Source: Photobacterium chitinilyticum
Lineage (GTDB): Bacteria > Pseudomonadota > Gammaproteobacteria > Enterobacterales > Vibrionaceae
Assembly (NCBI RefSeq): GCF_004104355.1
Contig: NZ_RJLM01000006.1
Span: 62,001 to 126,000, forward strand
Direction of reading: 5' to 3'
DNA length: 64,000 nucleotides
Made by a program: the position numbers and the translations under genes. A model generated the notes under the pieces. That model ran no database searches. It worked only from the letters and a program-made list of their open reading frames with translations, and was not told the origin of the DNA. This document shows positions 45,101 through 52,689 of the stretch, piece by piece (positions within the stretch are counted from its first letter, which is position 1; every line of letters starts with the position of its first letter).

Positions 45101-45928
45101 TAGGTCATTTATATTCCACGCAAGGCCAAAGGTAATGGTTGCTACAATCACTGCTAACAAATCTCGGGATTTGGGAGAAAAGTAGCCGATCAGACATAAA
45201 ACAAAAGCACTTAGGTAAGGGACGAGAACTATCGGTGCCCAAGGTGTTTCAAATTCTGGTAACGTTACTATGGAAGATTGTGTTGCAAAAGACTGGGCAA
45301 TATGAACAAACGGCTCTGGCTCTATACTAAGAAGTATGGTTAGCAATGTGAGAAAAAGTATGAGAAATGTGGTTGGTGACCAGCTGAAAGAACCAACATT
45401 GGTTTTTAAGTTGTTATTGCAGTTAGTTGACTTTTCGAGACAAACTCGCTGAATCACATGTAAGTAATAAACCGCGGCAATGATGCTGGCCAGTGTACAA
45501 ACTAGTGCCAGTAACCATTGCTCTTGTTCAACGGCACCATAAATAATAAGAAACTTACTGAATGACCCTTTAAATGGGGATAGTCCCATTACAGAGAACA
45601 ATCCAAAACCAAATATCGTTGCGATAAATGGCATTCTTTGGCCACTTCCCGACAGTTTATTCAGGCTTGATGAACCTGCATTCTTAATCAGAACATAAGC
45701 GGAAATAAAGACCAATAGCCGCATTACTGATTGAAGTCCGATATGTAAAAAGGCTCCAGTTTCAGCGGCAAAGCTTCCAAGTCCGATACCAAGTCCGATA
45801 TAGCCTATTTCAGCTATGGTTGAGAACAAGAGTACTCTTTTGAGATTATTGACATTACGCAATGCCAATATTTCACCTATGAGTAGAAGTCCTGCCCCTC
45901 CCCAAGCCAGAATGGAATTTTCAAGCAT
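42143..45928 (-). CDS. cooM: CooM, double antiporter-like ion-translocating membrane subunit
   Basis: A 1,261-residue protein, near the length known for R. rubrum CooM, with two NuoL/NuoN/Mrp-like antiporter modules in one chain. Each has the family pattern (module 1: [26 protein letters not shown] in two parts [13 protein letters not shown] and [13 protein letters not shown]; module 2: [27 protein letters not shown], in two parts [13 protein letters not shown] and [12 protein letters not shown]). It is thought to move H+ or Na+ as H2 is made. First gene of the operon; SD AGAGGAATAAT. A CooA operator lies 78-93 bp upstream of the start. Confidence 0.95.
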   Translation of the reverse strand: [1261 protein letters not shown]

Positions 45929-46005
45929 ATTATTCCTCTTTCATATGTCTTTGAGAGTCAATATAACAATGTGTATTTAATCTAATTTAAATTGGAAGTG
46001 GGGAC

Positions 46006-46021
46006 TGTCGGCTTGCTGACA
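46006..46021. promoter_or_regulatory. CooA operator between cooM and hupE
   Basis: TGTCGGCTTGCTGACA is a TGTCR-N6-YGACA palindrome, the known CooA binding consensus (TGTCA-N6-CGACA on the minus strand). The centre lies 85 bp before the cooM ATG. A weak minus-strand -10-like TAGATT sits about 32 bp from the centre, as at the hypA promoter. It may also serve hupE on the other strand (centre to ATG about 154 bp). Confidence 0.85.
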
Positions 46022-46167
46022 GTAAGTTGTAATTAAATAGGGTAGATTCGGACTAATGAGTCAATCCTTGCTCATGTCTATTTGTTAGTAGTTGGAGAAT
46101 CTAATATATGGAATTGGTTAAGTATTGCTGTTTCTATTTTACCCGTATTTATGAATGAGTATTTAAG

Positions 46168-46746
46168 ATGAAAAAAACACATTTAGGCTGTATTTCAGCA
46201 GCGTTATTGATCGCGTCGCCATTGGCATCGGCACACGTTGGTGTTCATGGTTTGCATAATTCATTTATGGAAGGTTTTGTTCACCCTTTCTTTGGCCTTG
46301 ATCACTTAGTGATGTTACTGGCTATGGGTTTTGTTGCTCGCCAAGCAAACAGTGTGAAAAAAGGATTTATGTTGTTGGCGTCCGTACTTAGTTTTATGTT
46401 CGCGGGTGTGCTGTTAGGTGAGTTAAGAGGTGCTATCACTGGGATGGAAACCTTGATTCTAGGCTCGTTGTTTGTGGTTGCAGCCACCATGTGGAAAATG
46501 CGTAATAAAGAAACTAACGTCGCAAACACCGTTCTACTTAGCCTTTCTGTAACCTTGGTATTGTTCCATGGTTGGGCGCACGGTGTTGAACTTGGCGGTG
46601 CGGTACTAATGGAGTTTGCGCCGGGTATGCTATTAGCATCGAGCATCATTGTTTCTTTGGGTTACCAACTTGCGCGCTTTATTCCAACTCGCTTTATGGC
46701 ACCGGTGGTTGCTGCAAGCGGCGCGTGTATTGCTTTGCTTGGCTAA
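46168..46746 (+). CDS. hupE: HupE/UreJ-family metal permease-like protein
   Basis: A 192-residue membrane protein with a cleaved signal (ALLIASPLASAH) followed by about five to six helices. The HupE signature is visible: HPFFGLDHLVMLLAMGF near the start and LFHGWAHGVEL centrally, rich in His at the predicted metal path. HupE/UreJ proteins take up nickel for hydrogenase or urease. Here both CooS and CooH need nickel, so that role fits. It may share the CooA operator at 46006. Confidence 0.9.
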   Translation: MKKTHLGCISAALLIASPLASAHVGVHGLHNSFMEGFVHPFFGLDHLVMLLAMGFVARQANSVKKGFMLLASVLSFMFAGVLLGELRGAITGMETLILGSLFVVAATMWKMRNKETNVANTVLLSLSVTLVLFHGWAHGVELGGAVLMEFAPGMLLASSIIVSLGYQLARFIPTRFMAPVVAASGACIALLG

Positions 46747-46797
46747 AGCCAGTTCAAGCAAAAGATCAATCAGAATATACACCAAGATATAAACATA

Positions 46798-46821
46798 AGC
46801 CCTCGATATTTGAGGGTTTTT
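46798..46821 (+). terminator. Rho-independent terminator after hupE
   Basis: CCCTC-GATATTT-GAGGG stem followed by TTTTTATAT, about 52 bp after the hupE stop. Confidence 0.75.
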
Positions 46822-46899
46822 ATATATTTATTAGACGCTATCCACTTTTTTCGATTCGGTGTAGGCGTGAGCGACACAGCGCTATAATGATGCCAAAGG

Positions 46900-47332
46900 T
46901 GATCCCTTGGGTGATCTGGTAAACTTCGATAGAAGACGTTGTAACGTTATTAAATGCATCTGTATCTTTTTTCCCAAAAGCATGGGCAATGATACGTTTA
47001 TATATAGGCTCCCAAGCATACCAAAGCCAGCGCTAGTTTTTCTTATTGCTAACAAACGACCATTGTTCGTCAACTTCACATATCAATTCAATATTAGCGA
47101 TATCAAAAGGTATTGTGATTACCTGCCTTGGCGAGTGTTTTTTTAAGTACGCAAAACCGTGTTGTAAGCGACTTTCAAGACTCGTCCCGTGTCTCTTACG
47201 CCAGAGCTATTCATTGCCATTTCAACAATTTTATCTTTAACACCTGGCTTACTTGCTTCGTAAGTATAATTGAGCTGAAAAGTACGTTTACAATCGAGGC
47301 ACCGAAAACGTTGTGTTCTTATTAAATCTGAC
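46900..47332 (-). pseudogene. Decayed IS1-family transposase remnant
   Basis: Translation of the minus strand gives IS1-like pieces: IRTQRFRCLDCKRTFQLNY (Zn-ribbon tail and InsA-like part), PGVKDKIVEMAMNSSGVRDT, then after a frame change a helix and the InsB-like catalytic block ICEVDEQWSFVSNKK. After an internal stop it continues RWLWYAWEPIYKRIIAHAFG. There are at least two frame changes and one stop. The first Zn-finger half and the later catalytic Asp/Glu region are missing. It is a relic of an insertion between hupE and hypA, on the opposite strand to both. Confidence 0.8.
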
Positions 47333-47348
47333 CTAGTTGATGTTTGAG

Positions 47349-47364
47349 TGTCAGCTAGCCGACA
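47349..47364 (+). promoter_or_regulatory. CooA operator upstream of hypA-cooF-cooS
   Basis: TGTCAGCTAGCCGACA matches the CooA consensus TGTCA-N6-CGACA exactly. Its centre is 78 bp before the hypA ATG. A -10-like TATTAAAT or TTAAAT about 30-32 bp downstream puts the centre near -40, as for class II activation (inference). The core GCTAGC of the spacer is also palindromic. Confidence 0.88.
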
Positions 47365-47434
47365 GACACCCCGTATCGAGTAGTATTAAATATAAAATCA
47401 GAATTTAAACTTATCAACTTTATTTGGACTTGAT

Positions 47435-47773
47435 ATGCATGAAGCTTCAATTACCGATGGGTTAGTCAAAATCTTGCTATCAGAAGCAAATCGACATGAG
47501 GTTTGTGCAGTAAAAAAAGTAACGATTAAAGTTGGAAAGCTCCAAGCGGTAGAACCACAAGCTCTACGGTTTTGTTTTGAAATGTTTGTAGAAAATACAA
47601 TTGCGGAAGGCGCTGAACTGGTAATAGATCATCTGGCTGCAGTTGCTCGTTGTAAGTCATGCTTACATGAGTTTGAGGTTTTTAATTTCCAGTTCAAATG
47701 TACATGTTGTGCCTGTAAAGATCTTGAGTTGTTACAGGGAGAAGAGCTGTTTATCGATAGCTTTGAAGTATGA
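47435..47773 (+). CDS. hypA: HypA, nickel metallochaperone
   Basis: Delivers nickel to hydrogenase with HypB. A 112-residue protein with the N-terminal nickel-binding MHEASITDG (usually MHExS) and the zinc loop C-x2-C (RCKSC) and C-x2-C (CTCC, CACKD). It begins the plus-strand operon 29 bp before cooF. In Carboxydothermus hydrogenoformans hypA also neighbours cooF-cooS. It may serve both CooS and CooH here. Confidence 0.93.
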   Translation: MHEASITDGLVKILLSEANRHEVCAVKKVTIKVGKLQAVEPQALRFCFEMFVENTIAEGAELVIDHLAAVARCKSCLHEFEVFNFQFKCTCCACKDLELLQGEELFIDSFEV

Positions 47774-47801
47774 AGTTATAAAAACTAATAAGGCCGGTGT
47801 T

Positions 47802-48380
47802 ATGAAAGAACTGGAGAACAATATTATCTATGCGGACGCACAGAAATGCTTGGGCTGTCATAGCTGTGAGCTTGCCTGTGCCGTCGCTCATGGTGGGAAA
47901 GGCGGCATAATAGATTCTGTTATTAATAAACTACCTCTGTTTTCACGAACAAAAGTTGTTGTTTCGGACGGAGTAATGATGCCGATGCAATGCCGGCAAT
48001 GTGAGGATGCGCCGTGTGCAAAGGTTTGCCCTACAGGAGCCTGCCGTCAAGAAAATGATCAAGTTCAGATCGTTGAAGAGAATTGTGTGGGTTGTAAATT
48101 GTGCGTCATGGTGTGCCCGTTTGGTGTGATCACCGTTAAACGAGATGCATTTAAAGATGATGGGTGCTCTACAAATCAAGGAGTAGCGTTGAAATGCGAT
48201 CTTTGTACTACTTGGCGCATGGAAAGTGGCAAACAAGAACCAGCATGTGTTGAAGCTTGTCCTACAAAAGCAATAAAACTAATCAACCTGCACGAATATC
48301 GAATGGCGCTGGTTCAAGCAAGAGCTAAAGAACTAGCTCAGTCACAGAAACATCTGAATTTGACATTGAGGAAACTGTAA
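47802..48380 (+). CDS. cooF: CooF, ferredoxin-like electron carrier of CODH
   Basis: A 192-residue iron-sulfur protein that carries electrons from CooS to the hydrogenase. It has four [4Fe-4S] cysteine groups as in the DmsB/HycB type: C16-x2-C19-x2-C22-x3-C26 (KCLGCHSCELAC), then CRQCEDAPCAKVCP, CVGCKLCVMVCP and CDLCTTW followed by ACVEACP. The start at 47802 (MKELENN) follows AAGG; the frame upstream runs through hypA. It ends in TAATG overlapping cooS. Confidence 0.93.
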   Translation: MKELENNIIYADAQKCLGCHSCELACAVAHGGKGGIIDSVINKLPLFSRTKVVVSDGVMMPMQCRQCEDAPCAKVCPTGACRQENDQVQIVEENCVGCKLCVMVCPFGVITVKRDAFKDDGCSTNQGVALKCDLCTTWRMESGKQEPACVEACPTKAIKLINLHEYRMALVQARAKELAQSQKHLNLTLRKL

Positions 48381-50290
48381 TGAGCCTGAGAATAAAAACA
48401 AGCGATCCAGCGGTTAAAGCTTTGTGTAAGGTTGCTGATAGAGAGGATATAGCAACGGTTTTTGATCGGTACCAAATGCAACTTCCGCAGTGTGGTTTTG
48501 GGTCCTTAGGTCTTTGCTGCCGAATTTGTTACAAAGGCCCTTGTCGAGTCGACCCCTTTGGTGAGGGACCACAGTTAGGGATTTGCGGGGCAGATAGACA
48601 TACCATTGTTGCTCGTAATGTAACCAGGATGATGGCAGCTGGCGCAGCGGCTCACTCAGAGCATGGGCGTCATATTGCCTTGGCTATGCAGAAAGTTGGT
48701 AAGGGGCTACTACCGGCTTATCGGATACGTGATGAGGATAAACTCTATCGTATTGCAGAGTTGCTCGATATCGATACGTTGGGTAAAGAAATGCTTGAAG
48801 TTGCCCATGATGTGGCAACAAAAACACTTGAAGACTTTCAGAACCAGGATCACCACAAAGGTTGTCATTGGATAAGCGCGACACTGCCGGATAAGCGGGT
48901 GGATCTCCTTAGTCGCCTAGGAGCGTTACCCCACAATATCGATGCCACGGTGTCACAGATCATGGCCAGAACACACATTGGTTGTGATGCTGAACCAAAA
49001 AATGTGTTCCTTGGTGGTATTCGCGGAGCATTAGCTGACTTTAATGGTATGTCATTGGCGACGGAACTGTCTGACGTTATGTTCGGGACCCCGAGCCCGG
49101 TTGTCACTGAAGCTAATATCGGCGTGATAGATAAAGATGCTGTCAATATAGCTGTCAATGGCCACAATCCGTTGCTTAGTGAAGTCATTTGTGACATTGC
49201 AAGGGATATGAATGATATTGCCAAAGGAGCCGGTGCCGAAAAGGGAATCAATATTGTCGGTATTTGCTGTACCGGTAATGAGGTTATGATGCGCCACGGT
49301 GTCCCTTTGGCAACTAATTATCTGTCACAGGAAATGGCAATCCTGACCGGAGCATTAGATGCCATGGTGGTCGATGTGCAGTGCATAATGCCATCTTTGC
49401 CGCAGATTGGTAATTGCTTTCATACAGAAGTCATTACGACGATGGATGAAAATAAAATGCAGGGTGCGCGTCATATTAGTTTCCACGAGGAAAATGCGGT
49501 GGAAACGGCGAGAGAGGTGATTCAGTGTGCAATCAATGCTTATACTCGCCGAGATCCGAATAAGGTTAATATTCCCAATATCAAACAGACAGCGGTGGTG
49601 GGCTTCAGTAGTGAAGCTATCATTACTGCTCTATCTAAGCTCGATGCCGTCGACCCGCTTAAGCCTCTGGTTGATAATATAGTGAATGGTAATATCCAGG
49701 GTGTTGCCTTATTTGCTGGCTGTAATAGCACGCAGACGGTGCAGGATGAAAGTTACCAGATTATTGCTAGGACATTGGCAGCAAATAATGTGTTGCTGCT
49801 AGCTACGGGCTGTGGAGCTGGGGCGTTTGCCAAGCATGGTCTGATGAACCAGCAGGCAACGGAGCAGTACGCGGGTGACTCTCTCAAGGCGGTTCTAACA
49901 CAGATCGGTGAGGCTGCTGGTCTCAATGGCCCTTTACCGCTGGTATTGCATATGGGTTCCTGTGTTGATAACAGTCGTGCTGTTACTCTGGCCACGGCGC
50001 TGGCCAACAGGCTTGGCGTTGATTTATGTGACTTACCTGTAGTGGCCTCTGCCCCTGAAGCTATGTCGGAAAAGGCCATTGCTATTGCCTCATGGGGGGT
50101 AGCGATCGGTTTGCCAACGCACTTAGGTACAATACCGCAGGTTACCGGTTCTGATGTGGTCACTGAATTAATGCAGGAAGGTGCTAAAGACTTATTTGGT
50201 GGTTACTTTCTTGTTGAAACCGATCCTAAAATTGCGGGCAATAAACTCGTGGAAGTGATTAAAGGTAAGCGACAAGGGTTGGGTATCTAA
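48380..50290 (+). CDS. cooS: CooS, anaerobic nickel-iron carbon monoxide dehydrogenase
   Basis: Catalyses CO + H2O -> CO2 + 2H+ + 2e- on a NiFe4S4 C-cluster. A 636-residue protein. Every expected ligand is present at a constant offset of -3 from R. rubrum: D-cluster C38/C46, B-cluster C47/C50/C55/C69, C-cluster H262, C297, C335, C448, C478, C528. Signatures include SLGLCCRICYKGPC, FAGCNSTQ and ATGCGAGAFAKHG. There is no ACS-type extension, so it is a monofunctional CODH. The start overlaps cooF; a hairpin follows at 50304. Confidence 0.98.
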   Translation: MSLRIKTSDPAVKALCKVADREDIATVFDRYQMQLPQCGFGSLGLCCRICYKGPCRVDPFGEGPQLGICGADRHTIVARNVTRMMAAGAAAHSEHGRHIALAMQKVGKGLLPAYRIRDEDKLYRIAELLDIDTLGKEMLEVAHDVATKTLEDFQNQDHHKGCHWISATLPDKRVDLLSRLGALPHNIDATVSQIMARTHIGCDAEPKNVFLGGIRGALADFNGMSLATELSDVMFGTPSPVVTEANIGVIDKDAVNIAVNGHNPLLSEVICDIARDMNDIAKGAGAEKGINIVGICCTGNEVMMRHGVPLATNYLSQEMAILTGALDAMVVDVQCIMPSLPQIGNCFHTEVITTMDENKMQGARHISFHEENAVETAREVIQCAINAYTRRDPNKVNIPNIKQTAVVGFSSEAIITALSKLDAVDPLKPLVDNIVNGNIQGVALFAGCNSTQTVQDESYQIIARTLAANNVLLLATGCGAGAFAKHGLMNQQATEQYAGDSLKAVLTQIGEAAGLNGPLPLVLHMGSCVDNSRAVTLATALANRLGVDLCDLPVVASAPEAMSEKAIAIASWGVAIGLPTHLGTIPQVTGSDVVTELMQEGAKDLFGGYFLVETDPKIAGNKLVEVIKGKRQGLGI

Positions 50291-50303
50291 ACAAATGACA
50301 AAT

Positions 50304-50324
50304 GGGTGACAAAGTTTGTCACCC
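50304..50324 (+). promoter_or_regulatory. Strong stem-loop between cooS and cooC
   Basis: GGGTGACAAA-G-TTTGTCACCC is a perfect 10-bp inverted repeat 14 bp after the cooS stop and 24 bp before cooC. No T-run follows, so full termination is unlikely. An mRNA-stability element that gives more CooS than CooC is possible (inference). Confidence 0.7.
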
Positions 50325-50347
50325 GTAACCCAACTGACGAGGTGACT

Positions 50348-51127
50348 ATGAAAATAGCAATTACGGGTAAAGGTGGAGTAGGCAAAACGACCATCGCTGG
50401 ATTACTAGCCAGAACCTTTGCTGCTGATGGAAGCCGGGTATTGGCGATAGACGCTGATCCCGATGCTAATCTTGCTTCAGCTGTTGGTATTTCTGAAAAA
50501 GAGCGCAGTAATTTGCAACCATTTTCCAGAATGAAAAACTTAGCGAAAGAACGTACCGGAGCGGATCAAAATAACGTTGGACTGTTTGTACTCAATCCTA
50601 AAGTTGATGATTTACCTGATAGTCACTGCATTGAACATGCTGGTGTACGGTTGCTCTTGATGGGCACTGTCGAGCATGGTGGCTCTGGGTGTGTTTGCCC
50701 TGAACATACACTGTTGCGAAGTTTAATGAAGCACCTTTTGCTGGATCGTGATGATGTTGTGATCATGGATATGGAGGCTGGTATCGAACACCTTGGACGT
50801 TCAACTGCAGAGGCGGTAGATGTACTAGTCGTGGTAGTTGAACCGGGTCAACGTAGTTTGCAGACATCAACACAGATAGAAACGCTTGCAGGCGAAATTG
50901 GCATAAAGAAAATTGTTTATGTTGCCAGTAAAGTAGTAAGTAATGATGATCTTATATTTTTGAAAAATGCATTGAAAGGTAAACACTTCCTAGGCTCTCT
51001 CTCTAGCAGTGAATCAATTAGAAATGCAGATAAATGTGGTTTATGTGCATTTGATATAGGTGGATGCTTTATTTCAGAGATTCAGGATATTAAAACTTCG
51101 CTTATTAAACTTTATAATGGTCAATAA
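50348..51127 (+). CDS. cooC: CooC, nickel-inserting ATPase for CODH
   Basis: A 259-residue P-loop ATPase of the MinD/SIMIBI class that helps load nickel into the CooS C-cluster. Seen: deviant Walker A GKGGVGKTT (residues 7-15), DADPDANLA (switch I), the CxC metal motif in GSGCVCPEH, and MDMEAGIEHLGR as the switch II region. The start at 50348 follows GAGGTGACT; the frame above it overlaps no known domain. It follows cooS as in R. rubrum cooFSCTJ. Confidence 0.95.
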   Translation: MKIAITGKGGVGKTTIAGLLARTFAADGSRVLAIDADPDANLASAVGISEKERSNLQPFSRMKNLAKERTGADQNNVGLFVLNPKVDDLPDSHCIEHAGVRLLLMGTVEHGGSGCVCPEHTLLRSLMKHLLLDRDDVVIMDMEAGIEHLGRSTAEAVDVLVVVVEPGQRSLQTSTQIETLAGEIGIKKIVYVASKVVSNDDLIFLKNALKGKHFLGSLSSSESIRNADKCGLCAFDIGGCFISEIQDIKTSLIKLYNGQ

Positions 51128-51161
51128 ATTCATTAATCCAGTGTAAGGTCGGAGATTATAT

Positions 51162-51362
51162 ATGTGTAATGTTAAAGTAACGCTTGTATCTAATGGCACC
51201 AAAGAAATTATTGAAAATGTCACCCAAATTGATTTCGATTTAATGGAAATCGTTGTGACTACATTTTTTGAGCCCGCACGAGTCTTACATGGTTTTAAAC
51301 CGGTAGTGGTTGACTTTTTAGAGGGGACTGTTGTTCTTGAGGAGCAGCTTATAGAAGAGTAA
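51162..51362 (+). CDS. cooT: CooT, small nickel-binding maturation protein
   Basis: A 66-residue protein, the same length as R. rubrum CooT, with an all-beta pattern (VKVTLVSNG, EIVVTTFFEP, VVVDFLEGTVVLEEQ). C2, the nickel ligand known in R. rubrum CooT, is present (MCNVKV). It lies in the cooC-cooT order and is presumably part of nickel loading of CODH. SD: AGGTCGGAGATTATAT has GGAG about 8 bases before the ATG. Confidence 0.8.
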   Translation: MCNVKVTLVSNGTKEIIENVTQIDFDLMEIVVTTFFEPARVLHGFKPVVVDFLEGTVVLEEQLIEE

Positions 51363-51373
51363 TAGGAGTGGTT

Positions 51374-51628
51374 ATGAAACAAAGAGAAATCAAGCAAGGT
51401 GAGAATAAGGACGACTTACTACTAATGGTTAAACGGCTTAGTCTTTGGTTATCCTATTGGGGTAGTAATAATGATGAGCATATTGTCCAAATGGAAGCCT
51501 GGAAAGAAATGCTTATTGAGCAAGAATTAGTAGAGCTTTCGGCTTCTATTGAACAGATGATTTTTCATATGAAGAGTACGAAGCTTCATTTATTACTGGC
51601 AGAAGAGAATTTAAATAATAGTGTTTGA
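51374..51628 (+). CDS. Small coiled-coil protein at the cooJ position, without a His-rich tail
   Basis: An 84-residue helical protein (LLLMVKRLSLWLSYWG, then QELVELSASIEQMIFHM and KSTKLHLLLAEENL) with a likely amphipathic or coiled-coil character. It follows cooT by 11 bp, where R. rubrum has cooJ. CooJ there has a C-terminal His-rich nickel-binding tail; this protein has only three His and no such tail. It may be a diverged CooJ N-terminal domain or an unrelated small partner. The start at 51374 has AGGAG 5 bases upstream. Confidence 0.6.
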   Translation: MKQREIKQGENKDDLLLMVKRLSLWLSYWGSNNDEHIVQMEAWKEMLIEQELVELSASIEQMIFHMKSTKLHLLLAEENLNNSV

Positions 51629-51682
51629 TTTCCATTACTAATAACTTAATTAAAACACCTCTAATATATGGCAGGTTAATTT

Positions 51683-52453
51683 ATGTGTAACACATGTAGC
51701 TGTAATATTACTGACGGTAATAGACATTTAATACAAGAAGGAGGGAAACACTCTCGAACTGAAAGTGGACAAAAGTCATTCACAGTAATAAAAAATCTTT
51801 TGCACGAGAATAATAACCAAGCTGAGCATAACCGAGCCTTTTTTAATCGCCACAAGATATTGGTGATCAATCTGATGTCATCCCCGGGAAGCGGAAAGAC
51901 TCGCTTGTTGGAATCAAGTATTAGTGCGCTGAAATCTCGAGGTATTGGTGTAGCAGTGATTGAGGGTGATCTTGAAACAGAAAATGATGCAGATAGGATC
52001 AGAAAACACAATGTTCCAGTCATTCAAGTCACTACAGGAATGGCATGTCACTTAGATGCTCATATGATTACGAATGCGCAAAAGCAACTTGAGTTAGAGA
52101 ATGTCGCTATTTTGTTTATTGAAAATGTTGGCAATTTAGTCTGTCCTGCCAGTTTCGATCTTGGCCAACATCTAGATGTAGTTCTGCTATCGGTAACGGA
52201 AGGTGATGATAAACCATCGAAATATCCAGTCATGTTTAGAACGGCTGATAATGTTCTGCTAACAAAAACAGATCTTATATCTTTTTTTGATGATTTTTCA
52301 TCAGTTAGGGCGAGGAAAGCGATTACTGATCTCTCCAAGAAAACGCATATAATAGAGCTGTCTGCAAAAAGTGGTCATGGTATGTCGACTTGGCTAGATT
52401 GGTTAGAAAGGTCATTGATAGAGTTCCGTTCAAATAATGCTATTCCATTGTGA
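51683..52453 (+). CDS. hypB: HypB, nickel-inserting GTPase
   Basis: GTPase that works with HypA to insert nickel into [NiFe] hydrogenase. A 256-residue protein: N-terminal high-affinity nickel motif CNTCSC (E. coli HypB has CTTCGC), P-loop SSPGSGKT, a central IEGDLETENDADRIR, and the G4-like TKTDL. There is no His-rich tract. It follows the cooJ-position gene by 54 bp on the same strand, then 236 bp separate it from hypC. Confidence 0.95.
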   Translation: MCNTCSCNITDGNRHLIQEGGKHSRTESGQKSFTVIKNLLHENNNQAEHNRAFFNRHKILVINLMSSPGSGKTRLLESSISALKSRGIGVAVIEGDLETENDADRIRKHNVPVIQVTTGMACHLDAHMITNAQKQLELENVAILFIENVGNLVCPASFDLGQHLDVVLLSVTEGDDKPSKYPVMFRTADNVLLTKTDLISFFDDFSSVRARKAITDLSKKTHIIELSAKSGHGMSTWLDWLERSLIEFRSNNAIPL

Positions 52454-52689
52454 AAAATAACTAGAACGATTTTTTATTAATCATTTAGTATTGGGTGACA
52501 GTATGTTCAGCATTTAATTAGATAGCTCTAGAAGAAAAACTGTTTATATTTTTGTCTATATAATGTTGATTTTCATGAAATCAAATCAATTCAAAGCGAT
52601 TACTAATTACTGAAACTGGTAATAAACTATAAATGCGAACTCCTGTTTTTTCGAGTTAACTGTCCGCTCATACCGGAGAAACTAACATA

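Noticed and set aside
38594-45928. Formate hydrogenlyase (Hyc/Hyf) as the identity of the hydrogenase
   Set aside because: CooH and CooU are separate genes, CooM has two fused antiporter modules, and cooA, cooF and cooS are adjacent. No fdhF or hycB is attached, and the formate dehydrogenase operon is more than 17 kb away with its own electron subunits.
50304-50324. TGACA/TGTCA within the cooS-cooC hairpin as a CooA operator
   Set aside because: The halves are in the inverse order and five bases apart (TGACA-N5-TGTCA), not TGTCR-N6-YGACA. The element fits an RNA stem better.
52490-52515. A TGACA half-site upstream of hypC (52496-52500) looking like a CooA box
   Set aside because: The partner half 11 bases upstream is TTAGT, not TGTCR. 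Only one half-site is present.
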